Source: Parasphingopyxis sp. CP4 (GTDB lineage: Bacteria; Pseudomonadota; Alphaproteobacteria; Sphingomonadales; Sphingomonadaceae). Taken from it: a stretch of DNA of 64,000 nucleotides. Below, one piece after another: positions 16,448 through 24,347 of this stretch. Numbering within the stretch: position 1 is the stretch's first letter; every line of letters begins with the position of its first letter. The stretch lies in contig NZ_CP051130.1 of assembly GCF_013378055.1 (NCBI RefSeq), forward strand, positions 248,001 through 312,000, read 5' to 3'. The translations under genes and the position numbers were made by a program. The notes under the pieces were generated by a model, which saw only the letters and a program-made list of their open reading frames with translations, was not told the DNA's origin and searched no databases.

Positions 16448-17227
16448 CTATTTACCGCGCTTTTTCCGATGCTGCTCGAGATCGAGCACCTCATTTTCTG
16501 CGTCTTCCGGCAACAGGCCCAGACGGCGAGCGACTTCCTGATAGGCTTCGACTTCACCGCCCAGATCGCGGCGGAACCGATCCTTGTCCAGCTTCTCATC
16601 AGAATCGAAATCCCAGAGGCGGCACCCATCGGGACTGATTTCGTCGGCCAGCAATAGCCGCGAATAGTCGCCATCCCAGATCCGTCCGAATTCCAGTTTG
16701 AAATCGACCAATCGGATATTGATGCCGGCAAACATACCGCACATGAAATCATTTACGCGGATCGCCATCTCGGCAATCTCGTTCATCTCATCCGGGCTCG
16801 CCCAGCCGAAACAGGCGATATGCTCTTCGGCGATCAGCGGATCGCCCAGCGCATCATCCTTGTAGCAATATTCGATCAGCGTGCGGGGCAGGGGGGTGCC
16901 CTCTTCAACGCCCAGCCGCTTGGTCAGCGATCCGGCCGCCACATTGCGGACGATCACTTCGATCGGAACGATCTCCACCTGGCGAACCAGTTGCTCGCGC
17001 ATGTTGAGGCGACGGATGAAATGATGGGGAACCCCGATATGACCGAGGCGCGTAAAGATATGCTCGGAAATCCGATTGTTGAGCACGCCCTTGCCGTTGA
17101 TCGTGCCCTTTTTCTGATTGTTGAACGCGGTCGCGTCATCCTTGAAATATTGGATGATCGTCCCGGGCTCCGGGCCTTCATACAGGATCTTGGCCTTGCC
17201 TTCATAGATTTGGCGACGGCGGGTCAT
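16448..17227 (-). CDS. purC: SAICAR synthetase (phosphoribosylaminoimidazole-succinocarboxamide synthase)
   Basis: A 259-residue ATP-dependent ligase joining aspartate to CAIR in purine synthesis. The N-terminus [16 protein letters not shown] and the blocks [29 protein letters not shown] and LVDFKLEFG are diagnostic. The ATG at 17227 is chosen because GGGAG precedes it by about 8 bases; an upstream extension in the same frame is not PurC-like. A C-terminal extension rich in Glu/Lys/Arg ([12 protein letters not shown]) is common in alphaproteobacterial PurC. Confidence 0.97.
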   Translation of the reverse strand: MTRRRQIYEGKAKILYEGPEPGTIIQYFKDDATAFNNQKKGTINGKGVLNNRISEHIFTRLGHIGVPHHFIRRLNMREQLVRQVEIVPIEVIVRNVAAGSLTKRLGVEEGTPLPRTLIEYCYKDDALGDPLIAEEHIACFGWASPDEMNEIAEMAIRVNDFMCGMFAGINIRLVDFKLEFGRIWDGDYSRLLLADEISPDGCRLWDFDSDEKLDKDRFRRDLGGEVEAYQEVARRLGLLPEDAENEVLDLEQHRKKRGK

Positions 17228-17377
17228 TGGCGTGACTCCCAAAAAATAAACGCGCCCCGGAAGCGGCGAAAGAGCACGCGGTCCGAGGCGAGGCAAAGAC
17301 TATAGCGAATGTCGCAAGTCTGCGCAATCTGTGTGGGGATGGCACGGGGCGTAGGGGTGCGCCCCGTGCCGACAGGG

Positions 17378-17602
17378 TCAGGCAGCGCCCACAGGTGTCA
17401 CGGTAAGCAGGATCGATGTCCCGCTGACCATCAGTGCTGCGACCATGATGGCGCTGCGGAAACCCGCATCACGCACTTTGTGCAGCAAGGCCTGTCGGGC
17501 GGTTTCGATGCCCTTGGCGCAATCTTCCGTAATCCGCGTCAGCGTGTCGCCTGCGGAGTCATGATGGGCATTCCAAACCCGGCAATCCAGTTCGTCTCGC
17601 AT
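17378..17602 (-). CDS. Small protein with one C-terminal membrane helix
   Basis: A 74-residue protein with a strong ribosome-binding site (AAGGAG about 7 bases before the ATG). The first ~45 residues are charged and contain two cysteines (Cys7 and Cys28). A hydrophobic stretch at about 50-70 (SAIMVAALMVSGTSILLTV) could anchor it in the inner membrane with the N-terminus in the cytoplasm. Family not recognised. It is divergent from the LysR gene 110 bp away and may be its target through the shared promoter region. Confidence 0.65.
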   Translation of the reverse strand: MRDELDCRVWNAHHDSAGDTLTRITEDCAKGIETARQALLHKVRDAGFRSAIMVAALMVSGTSILLTVTPVGAA

Positions 17603-17688
17603 CTCAAATCTCCTTATGAGCGGTTATCGTTCAAGGAGGATTTAGGCCTGTTATTGAATAAACCCCAACTAATCTCTCGACATCAACT

Positions 17689-17714
17689 ATAAGCTGAGCT
17701 TATGGGTAGCTTAT
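17689..17714. promoter_or_regulatory. ATAAGCT/AGCTTAT palindrome, probable LysR site
   Basis: ATAAGCT-G-AGCTTAT at 17689-17703 is a 7-bp inverted repeat with a one-base centre. A third half site, AGCTTAT, follows at 17708-17714 and overlaps the LysR start codon. The position between divergent genes fits autoregulation by the LysR protein. Confidence 0.55.
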
Positions 17715-18651
17715 GCGCGATCTGCCGCCTCTTGCTGCCATCCGGGTGTTCGAAGCCGCTGCCCGGCATGAAAATTTCACAACCGCAGCCGAAGAGCTGG
17801 GGATGAGCCAGGCGGCGGTCAGTTATCAGATCAAATCGCTCGAAGCCTGGCTCGGCCTGCCACTGTTCCGGCGGGAGCGGGGCCGGGTGATGCTGAGCGA
17901 AGATGCGGTGCCTCTGGCGACACAAACGAGCGCGGCATTTGATCTCCTCAATGAAGCGGTGGCGCGGATCCGGGAAGAGGATGAGTCCATGCTGACGATC
18001 AGCAGCTATGGTACCTTTTCCAATCGCTGGCTGGCACCGCGGCTCGGTCAGTTTCAGCTGGACCAATCGGATCTTGCAGTGCGGCTGGACGTCAATGACG
18101 GGCTTGTCGATTTCGCACGCGACGATGCCGATGTGGCGATCCGGATCGGCCGCGGCGATTGGCCGGGCCTCTACAGTCGCTTCCTGATGCGCGTCCAATA
18201 TGCGCCGATGGCGAGCCCGGGTTTCGTCAAACAATTCGGCCCGTTCGATGGCCCGGAAAGCATCATGGCGTCCCGCATCCTCAGCCCGGACGATCGCTGG
18301 TGGATCAACTGGTCGCGCCATTTCGGCATTCCCGATACGCCGCCATCGCCAGCCATCCGGCTCGATTCCCAGATGATCGAGGGCAGCGCGGCGCTCGCCG
18401 GGCAGGGGATAGCGATGCTCGACCTCGCCCTGTGGAATAATGAGCTGACCGATGGGCGTCTCGTGCGACTGGGTCCGGCGATATATGGCAATTCCAGCGT
18501 CTGGGTCGTGTGCCCGGATCATCTACGCAACCAGTCCAAGATCAAACTGTTTCGTGATTGGCTGATTGCCGAAGCGAAAGCGCATCCCTTGCGATCGATC
18601 ATCCGGCTCGATCCCGGCGACCCAAGACGCGAAGTTGCACTGCCCGATTAG
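17713..18651 (+). CDS. LysR-family transcriptional regulator (GcvA-like)
   Basis: A 312-residue regulator. The N-terminal helix-turn-helix (residues ~4-63) reads LAAIRVFEAAARHENFTTAA with SQAAVSYQIKSLE as the recognition helix, the pattern of the GcvA/AmpR branch. The C-terminal ~220 residues form the effector-binding domain, with LTISSYGTFSNRWLAPRL at the usual hinge. The inducer is unknown. The site at its own start suggests autoregulation, and the small membrane protein upstream is a candidate target. Confidence 0.92.
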   Translation: MRDLPPLAAIRVFEAAARHENFTTAAEELGMSQAAVSYQIKSLEAWLGLPLFRRERGRVMLSEDAVPLATQTSAAFDLLNEAVARIREEDESMLTISSYGTFSNRWLAPRLGQFQLDQSDLAVRLDVNDGLVDFARDDADVAIRIGRGDWPGLYSRFLMRVQYAPMASPGFVKQFGPFDGPESIMASRILSPDDRWWINWSRHFGIPDTPPSPAIRLDSQMIEGSAALAGQGIAMLDLALWNNELTDGRLVRLGPAIYGNSSVWVVCPDHLRNQSKIKLFRDWLIAEAKAHPLRSIIRLDPGDPRREVALPD

Positions 18652-18681
18652 GCTGGCATGATCGCACCAAGGGAGAGGATG

Positions 18682-19125
18682 ATGGACTTCAGCGATATCG
18701 ATACCGTGATCAAGGCGCTCTACACGGCCATATCCGGTCCGCCCGGTGGGCAGGATTGGGAGCTGGAGAAGCAGCTTTATCATGCAGACGCCCGGCTGGT
18801 TCGCACGCGCGTCGCCGAGGATGGCAGCCCGCTCTTATTCTCCTTCGATGTCGATAGCTTTGTCGAGGCGACCGCGCCGATGCTGGCCGACCAGCATTTC
18901 TACGAGATCGAAACCCGCCGAAAACTCTACCGCTTCGGCAATATCGCCCAGGCATTCAGCGAATATGAAGCGCGCGATGCTGCAGAAGGCGGAACGCTGT
19001 TGTTCAAGGGCATGAACATGATCCATTTGTTCTGGGACGGCACGCGATGGTGGATCATGCACATCATCTGGGACAATGAACGCGAGGGTGTGAGCCTGCC
19101 GGATGCTGATTGGTATGCGGATTAG
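18682..19125 (+). CDS. NTF2-like / SnoaL-like fold protein
   Basis: A 147-residue cytoplasmic protein whose pattern fits the SnoaL/NTF2 fold: an N-terminal helix (IDTVIKALYTAISG), then strands such as ARLVRTRV, NIAQAFSEYEAR and the closing MIHLFWDGTRWWIMHIIWD, the usual last two strands. Of two adjacent ATG codons the second (18682) has the better spacing from GGGAGAGG. Members range from enzymes to polyketide cyclases and binding proteins, so no activity can be named. It follows the LysR gene by about 30 bp and may be co-transcribed. Confidence 0.8.
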   Translation: MDFSDIDTVIKALYTAISGPPGGQDWELEKQLYHADARLVRTRVAEDGSPLLFSFDVDSFVEATAPMLADQHFYEIETRRKLYRFGNIAQAFSEYEARDAAEGGTLLFKGMNMIHLFWDGTRWWIMHIIWDNEREGVSLPDADWYAD

Positions 19126-19165
19126 GGGAGTGTCCGCCTAGTGCGAGAAATTTGGCGGGCCTGTG

Positions 19166-19195
19166 ACTGTCCGCTTTGCGCCCAAAGCTGACGTT
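19166..19195 (+). repeat. Palindromic intergenic repeat, copy 3
   Basis: A 30-bp element starting ACTGTCCGCTTTGCGCC and ending AAAGCTGACGTT. GTCCGCTTT pairs imperfectly with AAAGCTGAC. It lies between the NTF2-like gene and the end of the convergent TIR gene. Confidence 0.75.
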
Positions 19196-19272
19196 CATCT
19201 AGTTCTGAAATCGAATGTTAAAATTGCACGATTTCAAGGAAGAGTTGCCAAAATTTATCACCATAATCATCG

Positions 19273-19950
19273 TCAAAAAATCTCGAGCAGCACGACTGCG
19301 GCAGCTATGATGGCCACGATTATTACGCTTTTGCTGAATAGCGGGTTCTGCGATTGCCCTGCATCTTGGCTCAAATCGGTTTGGGATCCTTCCCTTGACT
19401 GCTCATGCCGAGCTGACGGAGGTTGAACTGGCGACGGGGGTTCTGCGTGTGCTCGGTCCGAAATCTCACGCTTAGCTGGGGAGGAATGGGACGGTGCAGG
19501 TGCGGCTGCCTCGTCGCGTTCGGACACTTTGAACTGCCCCTTGATCTTATTGATCATCCGCTGGATGGTCTGGTCTTTGCCGTCAAACCAATCAACCCAT
19601 TGATAGTCGTTCAGCCAATAAGCGAGGCCATCAGCATCGGCCTCTTCGAGCCGGACCGGATAGATAAATTTGTCCTCATTTTCCGCCATCATTAGCTCAC
19701 GCTTCACATGGCGCGATTGATCGGACTGAGCACAAAATAAAAGGATGATCAGGTCGGATTTGCGGACCTGTTCGATGATGGCTTTGTCAAAGGGGCGGCC
19801 CGGGTCGATGTCGTCGGGAGCCATCCAGCCGCTGATACCGTTGGTGTCGAGCATCCGCTTTAGTTGGCGCGCCGTTTCAACCTGCGAGCTATGATGGCTG
19901 ATAAATGCCTTGGGGCGCACAATGGCGGTATCATCGTGTTTCCCGTTCAT
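19273..19950 (-). CDS. TIR-domain protein with C-terminal membrane anchor
   Basis: A 225-residue protein. Residues ~13-135 form a TIR domain of the bacterial TIR_2 type: KAFISHHSS (14-22) is box 1, GWMAPDDIDPG (41-51) the following loop, and SDLIILLFC (65-73) the central strand. Glu85 in SRHVKREL sits where TIR NADases have their catalytic glutamate. A Pro/Ser/Glu-rich linker (~145-205) leads to one hydrophobic helix at 208-224, so the TIR domain should face the cytoplasm from the inner membrane. It stands alone, flanked on both sides by palindromic repeats. NAD-cleaving effector in phage defence or a signalling adaptor are both possible; no partner sensor gene is adjacent. Confidence 0.85.
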   Translation of the reverse strand: MNGKHDDTAIVRPKAFISHHSSQVETARQLKRMLDTNGISGWMAPDDIDPGRPFDKAIIEQVRKSDLIILLFCAQSDQSRHVKRELMMAENEDKFIYPVRLEEADADGLAYWLNDYQWVDWFDGKDQTIQRMINKIKGQFKVSERDEAAAPAPSHSSPAKREISDRAHAEPPSPVQPPSARHEQSREGSQTDLSQDAGQSQNPLFSKSVIIVAIIAAAVVLLEIF

Positions 19951-20078
19951 TGCTGTTTATCCCACAGAAGTATGATCATGATTGTACGATCAGCAGGAAG
20001 ATATGCAACATTTACCTGTTTAGTATGTCTCACGCCCACTAATGTCTGCCAATACCTTTCGCTTTCAGCCAAGCGGGG

Positions 20079-20108
20079 AACGACCGCTCTGCGCCCACTG
20101 CAGACATT
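20079..20108 (+). repeat. Palindromic intergenic repeat, copy 4
   Basis: A diverged 30-bp copy: AACGACCGCTCTGCGCCCAC followed by TGCAGACATT. It keeps the central GCGCCC seen in copy 3. Another half-like stretch (AATGTCTGCC at 20041) precedes it. It lies between the TIR gene and the end of the lipoprotein gene. Confidence 0.55.
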
Positions 20109-20129
20109 ACCACACCATTGTGCGGCGCG

Positions 20130-20834
20130 TTACTCGCCGGCTGGCTGTCCGTCGGGCGTGAAGCCGGTCGCCTTGACGACTACTGAATGTCCGCCACCCA
20201 TTGCGTCCCTGATCGTAACCGCCAGGTTCGGGCGGTAACTCTCACCCTGTCCCGTAATCCTCATTTCGCTGATTCCCATATCCTGCCCGCGAAATGCGTC
20301 TTCGTAGAATGCCAACAGATCCATCGATGATATGGCATCATCCACCTGATAGCTGACATAGGGCGTGTTGCCCTCGTCATTTGCGTTGAGCGTATCGGTC
20401 CGCGCCTCGGGATGAATGGGAATCGTGGCAGTGATACCGCTGGTCAGATTGGCATTGAAGCTCTCATCATCCGCGCGATAGGCGTTCACGATATTGCCGT
20501 TGATCCCGATCCGTTGGCCGCTCGCGGTGCGGATGCCGGCTGAGATCACCCGCATGCTGCCGCTTTGGGTAATATAGTCGCCATAGAATTGCGCGATTTC
20601 CAGCTTGGATGCGTTCGACTGATATTCGTAGCTGTCGCGGAAGACCGCATGCTCTTCGGCTGTGCTTTCGTCCGCATCGGGAAACAGCGGCGCGCCATGC
20701 GGCAAGAAACTATATTCGGGCGCCTCCTCTTCTATCGCTTCGGGCGCGTCGGTCTGCGCCGCTTCGTCCTGTGCCTCGCTACCACACGCACAGAGCGCCA
20801 TCGCAGCGCCGAGCAATATCAATGTCTTTGTCAT
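20130..20834 (-). CDS. Predicted lipoprotein, unknown function
   Basis: A 234-residue protein with a lipoprotein signal: hydrophobic LILLGAAMAL followed by CAC, the second cysteine (about residue 17) being the probable lipid-attachment site. An acidic Glu/Ala-rich stretch (~20-40) follows, as is common for linkers to the membrane. The mature domain contains strand-like segments and no recognised catalytic motif. The ATG is preceded by AGGGGG. It is monocistronic, flanked by two palindromic repeats. Outer-membrane anchoring is likely because the residue after the cysteine is Gly rather than Asp. Family not recognised. Confidence 0.8.
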   Translation of the reverse strand: MTKTLILLGAAMALCACGSEAQDEAAQTDAPEAIEEEAPEYSFLPHGAPLFPDADESTAEEHAVFRDSYEYQSNASKLEIAQFYGDYITQSGSMRVISAGIRTASGQRIGINGNIVNAYRADDESFNANLTSGITATIPIHPEARTDTLNANDEGNTPYVSYQVDDAISSMDLLAFYEDAFRGQDMGISEMRITGQGESYRPNLAVTIRDAMGGGHSVVVKATGFTPDGQPAGE

Positions 20835-20951
20835 AAAACCCCCTGATTACCCTATTGGCTGAGGGAGTTGAGCGTAACTGCGCGGTGATAGCAAGGGCGA
20901 GCCTGCTGCACTGGCCGGTGAGTTCGGAGGCGGCCATCTTCTTTACCAACG

Positions 20952-20981
20952 AATGTCCGCATTCCACCCAAAGTGGACATG
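20952..20981 (+). repeat. Palindromic intergenic repeat, copy 5
   Basis: A 30-bp copy: AATGTCCGCATTCCACCCAA then AGTGGACATG. ATGTCC and GGACAT are exact inverted ends. It lies upstream of the lipoprotein gene in a gap of about 290 bp (20835-21127) in which nothing else was recognised. Confidence 0.7.
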
Positions 20982-21127
20982 ACACACCGGCCTTATGCTC
21001 AGCGCTATCGGCAATCTTGCCGGAAGCCAGTTGAGACGTGACTCATCATCGCGAGGATCATCAATGCCCGCGCGCGCGATCTGGTAGGTGAAAACGACCC
21101 GACTGCCTGCATTCATCAACAAGAATT

Positions 21128-22237
21128 TTAGCCAGGCCGACAAATAGCCGACGGGTCCTCGCCAAGATCTTCATTGCCAATAGCAATCAGCTGGCGTGTT
21201 TCGGCCACCGGCGCGTTGTACGAATAACCACTGTGCACGGTTGCGGTCATGCTGAAGACATTGATGGAGATGCTTGGTGAAGGAGAAGGGCCGCGCCTGC
21301 GGGCAAGCATGGTCAGATTGCCGAAATCGCGGTTCCACTCCTGATAGTAAGAGCAGCCATTTTCATCGGATACATCGACCCATGTCGCGCTGGTGAGCCT
21401 TCGAAACTGACCACCTTCATAGTCAATGGTCGTCATCTCGGTCGCGGTCATATCGCGTCTTTGCGATGCCGTTTCCCATGCGAATTCAGGCGTGGTTGTG
21501 ATGATTGGATAAAATTGGTCGACAACGCCGTTCAGGCTGAAGATCAAAAAGGATCGATTATCAAGCTCAACCAGAGCGTAGACTTGATTTGCTTCATTAA
21601 AGGCGAGCAGATGGTTTTCGCTGCTGCCGACGACGTCATAGGCAGGCACCGCATTGCTGGCGAATCCATCTCCGTGGCCGGGTAAGTAGCGCCATTGGGT
21701 AGCCGATATCCGAGAGAATATTCCGTTGCGAGTATGAATGGTCTCCAGGGGAAAATCACCAGATACACCTCCCGAAACCGGTACGGAAACCGGGTCGGGC
21801 GGATCGTTGCAATCGCGCATTGGATCCAAATCCCGCTCTGCCGATGCGTCTGTCAGGGTATGGAAACGGATCAGCGATCTCTCGCCGGCGTTCAGCAGCC
21901 CGGCGCGCATAGACAGAGCGTTGACATCGATTGTCAGGACACTGTCATCCTCTTCGTTCCATATCGATAAATGGGATCCATCCTCGCCCCAATATCGATA
22001 GGTCGAGCACTGCCCATCATCGTCTCGCCTAATCCATCGACCATAAAGGCTACGACGCAATTGTCCGCCTTCGAAATTCACTGTTTGGAGCGCGTCCATA
22101 TCAATGCGCGCCTGTGTGAGCATATCGACAGGAGACTGTGCGTTCGCGGGCATTGTCCAAGCGCCCAACATGGCCGCTAGCAGCACTCCCCATTGCGGCC
22201 TGCGATCGCGCCCGCGGTTTATCGTCAGAAATGTCAT
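21128..22237 (-). CDS. Secreted protein with two similar domains, unknown function
   Basis: The start at 22237 is chosen because the product then begins MTFLTINRGRDRR and runs into a signal peptide ending near ANAQS (about residue 35), with a G-rich ribosome site upstream. A longer in-frame extension reads through a palindromic repeat and is not coding. The 369-residue product has two related units: one near 50-130 (NFEGGQLRRSLYGRW, CSTYRYWGEDGSHLSIW) and one near 285-360 (DYEGGQFRRLTSATW, CSYYQEWNRDFGNLTML). Each carries an EGGQxRR box, a W and a conserved Cys-aromatic stretch. Family not recognised; a periplasmic binding role is possible. Confidence 0.75.
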   Translation of the reverse strand: MTFLTINRGRDRRPQWGVLLAAMLGAWTMPANAQSPVDMLTQARIDMDALQTVNFEGGQLRRSLYGRWIRRDDDGQCSTYRYWGEDGSHLSIWNEEDDSVLTIDVNALSMRAGLLNAGERSLIRFHTLTDASAERDLDPMRDCNDPPDPVSVPVSGGVSGDFPLETIHTRNGIFSRISATQWRYLPGHGDGFASNAVPAYDVVGSSENHLLAFNEANQVYALVELDNRSFLIFSLNGVVDQFYPIITTTPEFAWETASQRRDMTATEMTTIDYEGGQFRRLTSATWVDVSDENGCSYYQEWNRDFGNLTMLARRRGPSPSPSISINVFSMTATVHSGYSYNAPVAETRQLIAIGNEDLGEDPSAICRPG

Positions 22238-22322
22238 GCTGCCCCCATGTAAAGCGCATCTACAGCAGGGCTGGGCCAGGAACACCAGAAATGATTTCAG
22301 CTGGTTCGCCACGGTCACTGGA

Positions 22323-22352
22323 AACGTCCGCTTTCGGCCAGAAACGGACATG
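22323..22352 (+). repeat. Palindromic intergenic repeat, copy 6, in a 313-bp gap
   Basis: AACGTCCGCTTTCGGCCAGA then AACGGACATG; the first 21 bases equal copy 1 read on the other strand. It is the only element I can recognise in the gap 22238-22550, which must also hold the promoters of purU and of the divergent secreted-protein gene. Confidence 0.8.
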
Positions 22353-22550
22353 CGGGCAATTGGATGGCTATTGTTTGGGTCGGTAAAGCCCGTGCCGCTG
22401 GTCCCTGCGCTGGCGGCTAGCGATATCAGGCTGCGCCGGAATGACGACGGGTGGTGGTCGGGATATTCGCAAATTTGCACCGAATCTTTGTATTTTTCGG
22501 CTATTCAATCAGCTGGGCGTTACTTGGGGCGCGACAGGCGAGGGTGAGGA

Positions 22551-23408
22551 ATGGCGAGTTTCATTCTGACATTGACGGCAGAGGATCGTGTGGGGCTGGT
22601 GGCTGCGGTGACCGGATTCCTCGCCGATCATGACGGCTTCATTCTCGACAGCCAGCAATATGCCGATCTGGAAACCGGGCGGTTCTTCATGCGGGTCGAG
22701 TTCCAGGCGGCGGGAGTGAAATTTCCCGGATCGCTTGATGCTCTCAAAACGGCTTTTGCGAATGTTGCGAGCGTCCATCATCTCGACTGGCAGCTCAATG
22801 CCGGGAACGCACCGCCATCGATTGTCATTGCCGTGTCCAGGGCGAGCCATTGCCTCAACGATTTGCTGCATCGCTGGCATACCGGAACGCTGCCGGTGAA
22901 TATTGCGGCGGTCGTCTCCAACCATGAAACATGCCGATCGCTGACCGAATGGCATGATGTGCCGTTTCATTATCTGCCGGTGTCGGACGATAACCGGGCT
23001 GCGCAGGAGGCGCAGATACGATCGATCATGGATGCAGCGGGGGCCGAGACGCTGGTGCTCGCCCGCTATATGCAAATTCTCTCGGCCGACATGGTCGGTC
23101 AGCTGGCCGGCTGCTGCGTCAATATCCATCACAGCTTCCTGCCCGGCTTTAGAGGCGCGCGGCCCTATCACCGGGCATTTGAGCGCGGTGTGAAGCTGAT
23201 CGGGGCGACCGCGCATTTCGTGACCGCCGATCTCGACGAGGGGCCGATCATCGAACAGGCGGTCGAACGGGTCGATCATCGTGCCAGTGTTGAGGACATG
23301 ATCCGGATCGGCCGCGATATCGAGGCCCAGGTGTTGGCGCGGTCGGTGAAGTGGATCGGTGAGCGGCGGCTGTTGCTCAACGGCATGCGGACCGTGGTGT
23401 TCCGCTAA
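22551..23408 (+). CDS. purU: Formyltetrahydrofolate deformylase
   Basis: A 285-residue enzyme that hydrolyses 10-formyl-tetrahydrofolate to formate and tetrahydrofolate, balancing one-carbon pools and feeding formate to PurT. An N-terminal ACT domain (about residues 4-80, LTLTAEDRVGLVAAVTGFLA) precedes a formyltransferase-fold domain with NIHHSFLPGFRGARPYHRA, which holds the catalytic Asn-His region, and the aspartate in TADLDEGPIIEQ. GAGG precedes the ATG. It lies alone and is not next to the pur genes at 15-17 kb. Confidence 0.96.
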   Translation: MASFILTLTAEDRVGLVAAVTGFLADHDGFILDSQQYADLETGRFFMRVEFQAAGVKFPGSLDALKTAFANVASVHHLDWQLNAGNAPPSIVIAVSRASHCLNDLLHRWHTGTLPVNIAAVVSNHETCRSLTEWHDVPFHYLPVSDDNRAAQEAQIRSIMDAAGAETLVLARYMQILSADMVGQLAGCCVNIHHSFLPGFRGARPYHRAFERGVKLIGATAHFVTADLDEGPIIEQAVERVDHRASVEDMIRIGRDIEAQVLARSVKWIGERRLLLNGMRTVVFR

Positions 23409-23609
23409 TCCTGTCGCGAGGGAGGGCCAGGTTGACGCTAGTGCGTGCTGGGTTCGTGATGCAATGCGCGCAAAAACATGCTATGCGAGTCGCACCACTC
23501 GGGGATAAATGCCCGGGCGAATTGACGGGAGCCAAAGCTACCCGCCCAGCCTCCTCGCTCGCCACTCGGCGATGTGGAGAGGTTTCCGTTTAGGGGTTGG
23601 AATTGCTGG

Positions 23610-24239
23610 CTATTGCACGCGGTAGATGGTGCTGAATTCGCCCGCTGGCGTGCCCCAGAGCTGATTGCCTTCCAGATCGAAACCGCGTTCGGCTTCGTAG
23701 AGCGCATCGCCGGTGAGCCGGGTTTCCGAACCGATGCGGATCTCGGTCTGGCGGCGCTGCGAATAGATAGTGCAGCTGTTAGGATCGACGCGGCCGACCC
23801 AGCTGCCGCCGTCGCGCTCTGCATCGAACCGCCAATGCTGTTCGCAGCCTTGATTGAGGAGTGCGGTTACGTCCGCTGCGCTGAGCGCGTTGAGGGCGGT
23901 CGCGTCGTCGGGGGCGCTGGCGAAGCGTTCGGGTTCGGCGATTGTGTAGGTGATCTGCGCGACGGAACCGTCCGGCCGGTCAACAAGCTGCAGCACGCGC
24001 TGGCGATAGACCTGCATCTCTGCGCCCTGGTTGCGCTGGAAGTATATCCACTCGCCATCGCCGAGCGGCGGTATCGCGGTGCGAAAATCGGCAAAGGCTG
24101 TACCCGGCGCATCGGCGCGTGTGGCAAAGGTACCGGTCATCGCCGCGGCCAGCTCTACGGCGCGAGAATCCCCGTTTTCCGCGGCGCTCGGCGTCGATAG
24201 GAGAATTCCAACAGCAAACAGGGTGGTAGCGACTTTCAT
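23610..24239 (-). CDS. CpeT/CpcT-family secreted protein
   Basis: A 209-residue protein with a signal peptide ([14 protein letters not shown], cleavage near SAAEN). The mature part matches the CpeT/CpcT fold: MTGTFATR near the start, [20 protein letters not shown] (about 80-99) as the signature block, and a late CTIYSQRR with [11 protein letters not shown]. In cyanobacteria such proteins attach bilins to phycobiliproteins. Many proteobacteria without phycobilins carry secreted homologues of unknown role, and that applies here. The two cysteines, in NQGCEQHW and PNSCTIY, may form a disulfide. It is divergent from parC. Confidence 0.82.
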   Translation of the reverse strand: MKVATTLFAVGILLSTPSAAENGDSRAVELAAAMTGTFATRADAPGTAFADFRTAIPPLGDGEWIYFQRNQGAEMQVYRQRVLQLVDRPDGSVAQITYTIAEPERFASAPDDATALNALSAADVTALLNQGCEQHWRFDAERDGGSWVGRVDPNSCTIYSQRRQTEIRIGSETRLTGDALYEAERGFDLEGNQLWGTPAGEFSTIYRVQ

Positions 24240-24347
24240 CCGGACCTTCTCCCGCGCGCCTTGGCTGCGGTCAAGTCAGGCTGCAGATGTGATTTACTGT
24301 GGAAATCGCCCTCGCCGCTGCTGCGTCCCACTGCTACTCCGCGACCC

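Noticed and set aside
22509-23279. Antisense open frame opposite purU
   Set aside because: Shadow of purU; no start signals or motif.
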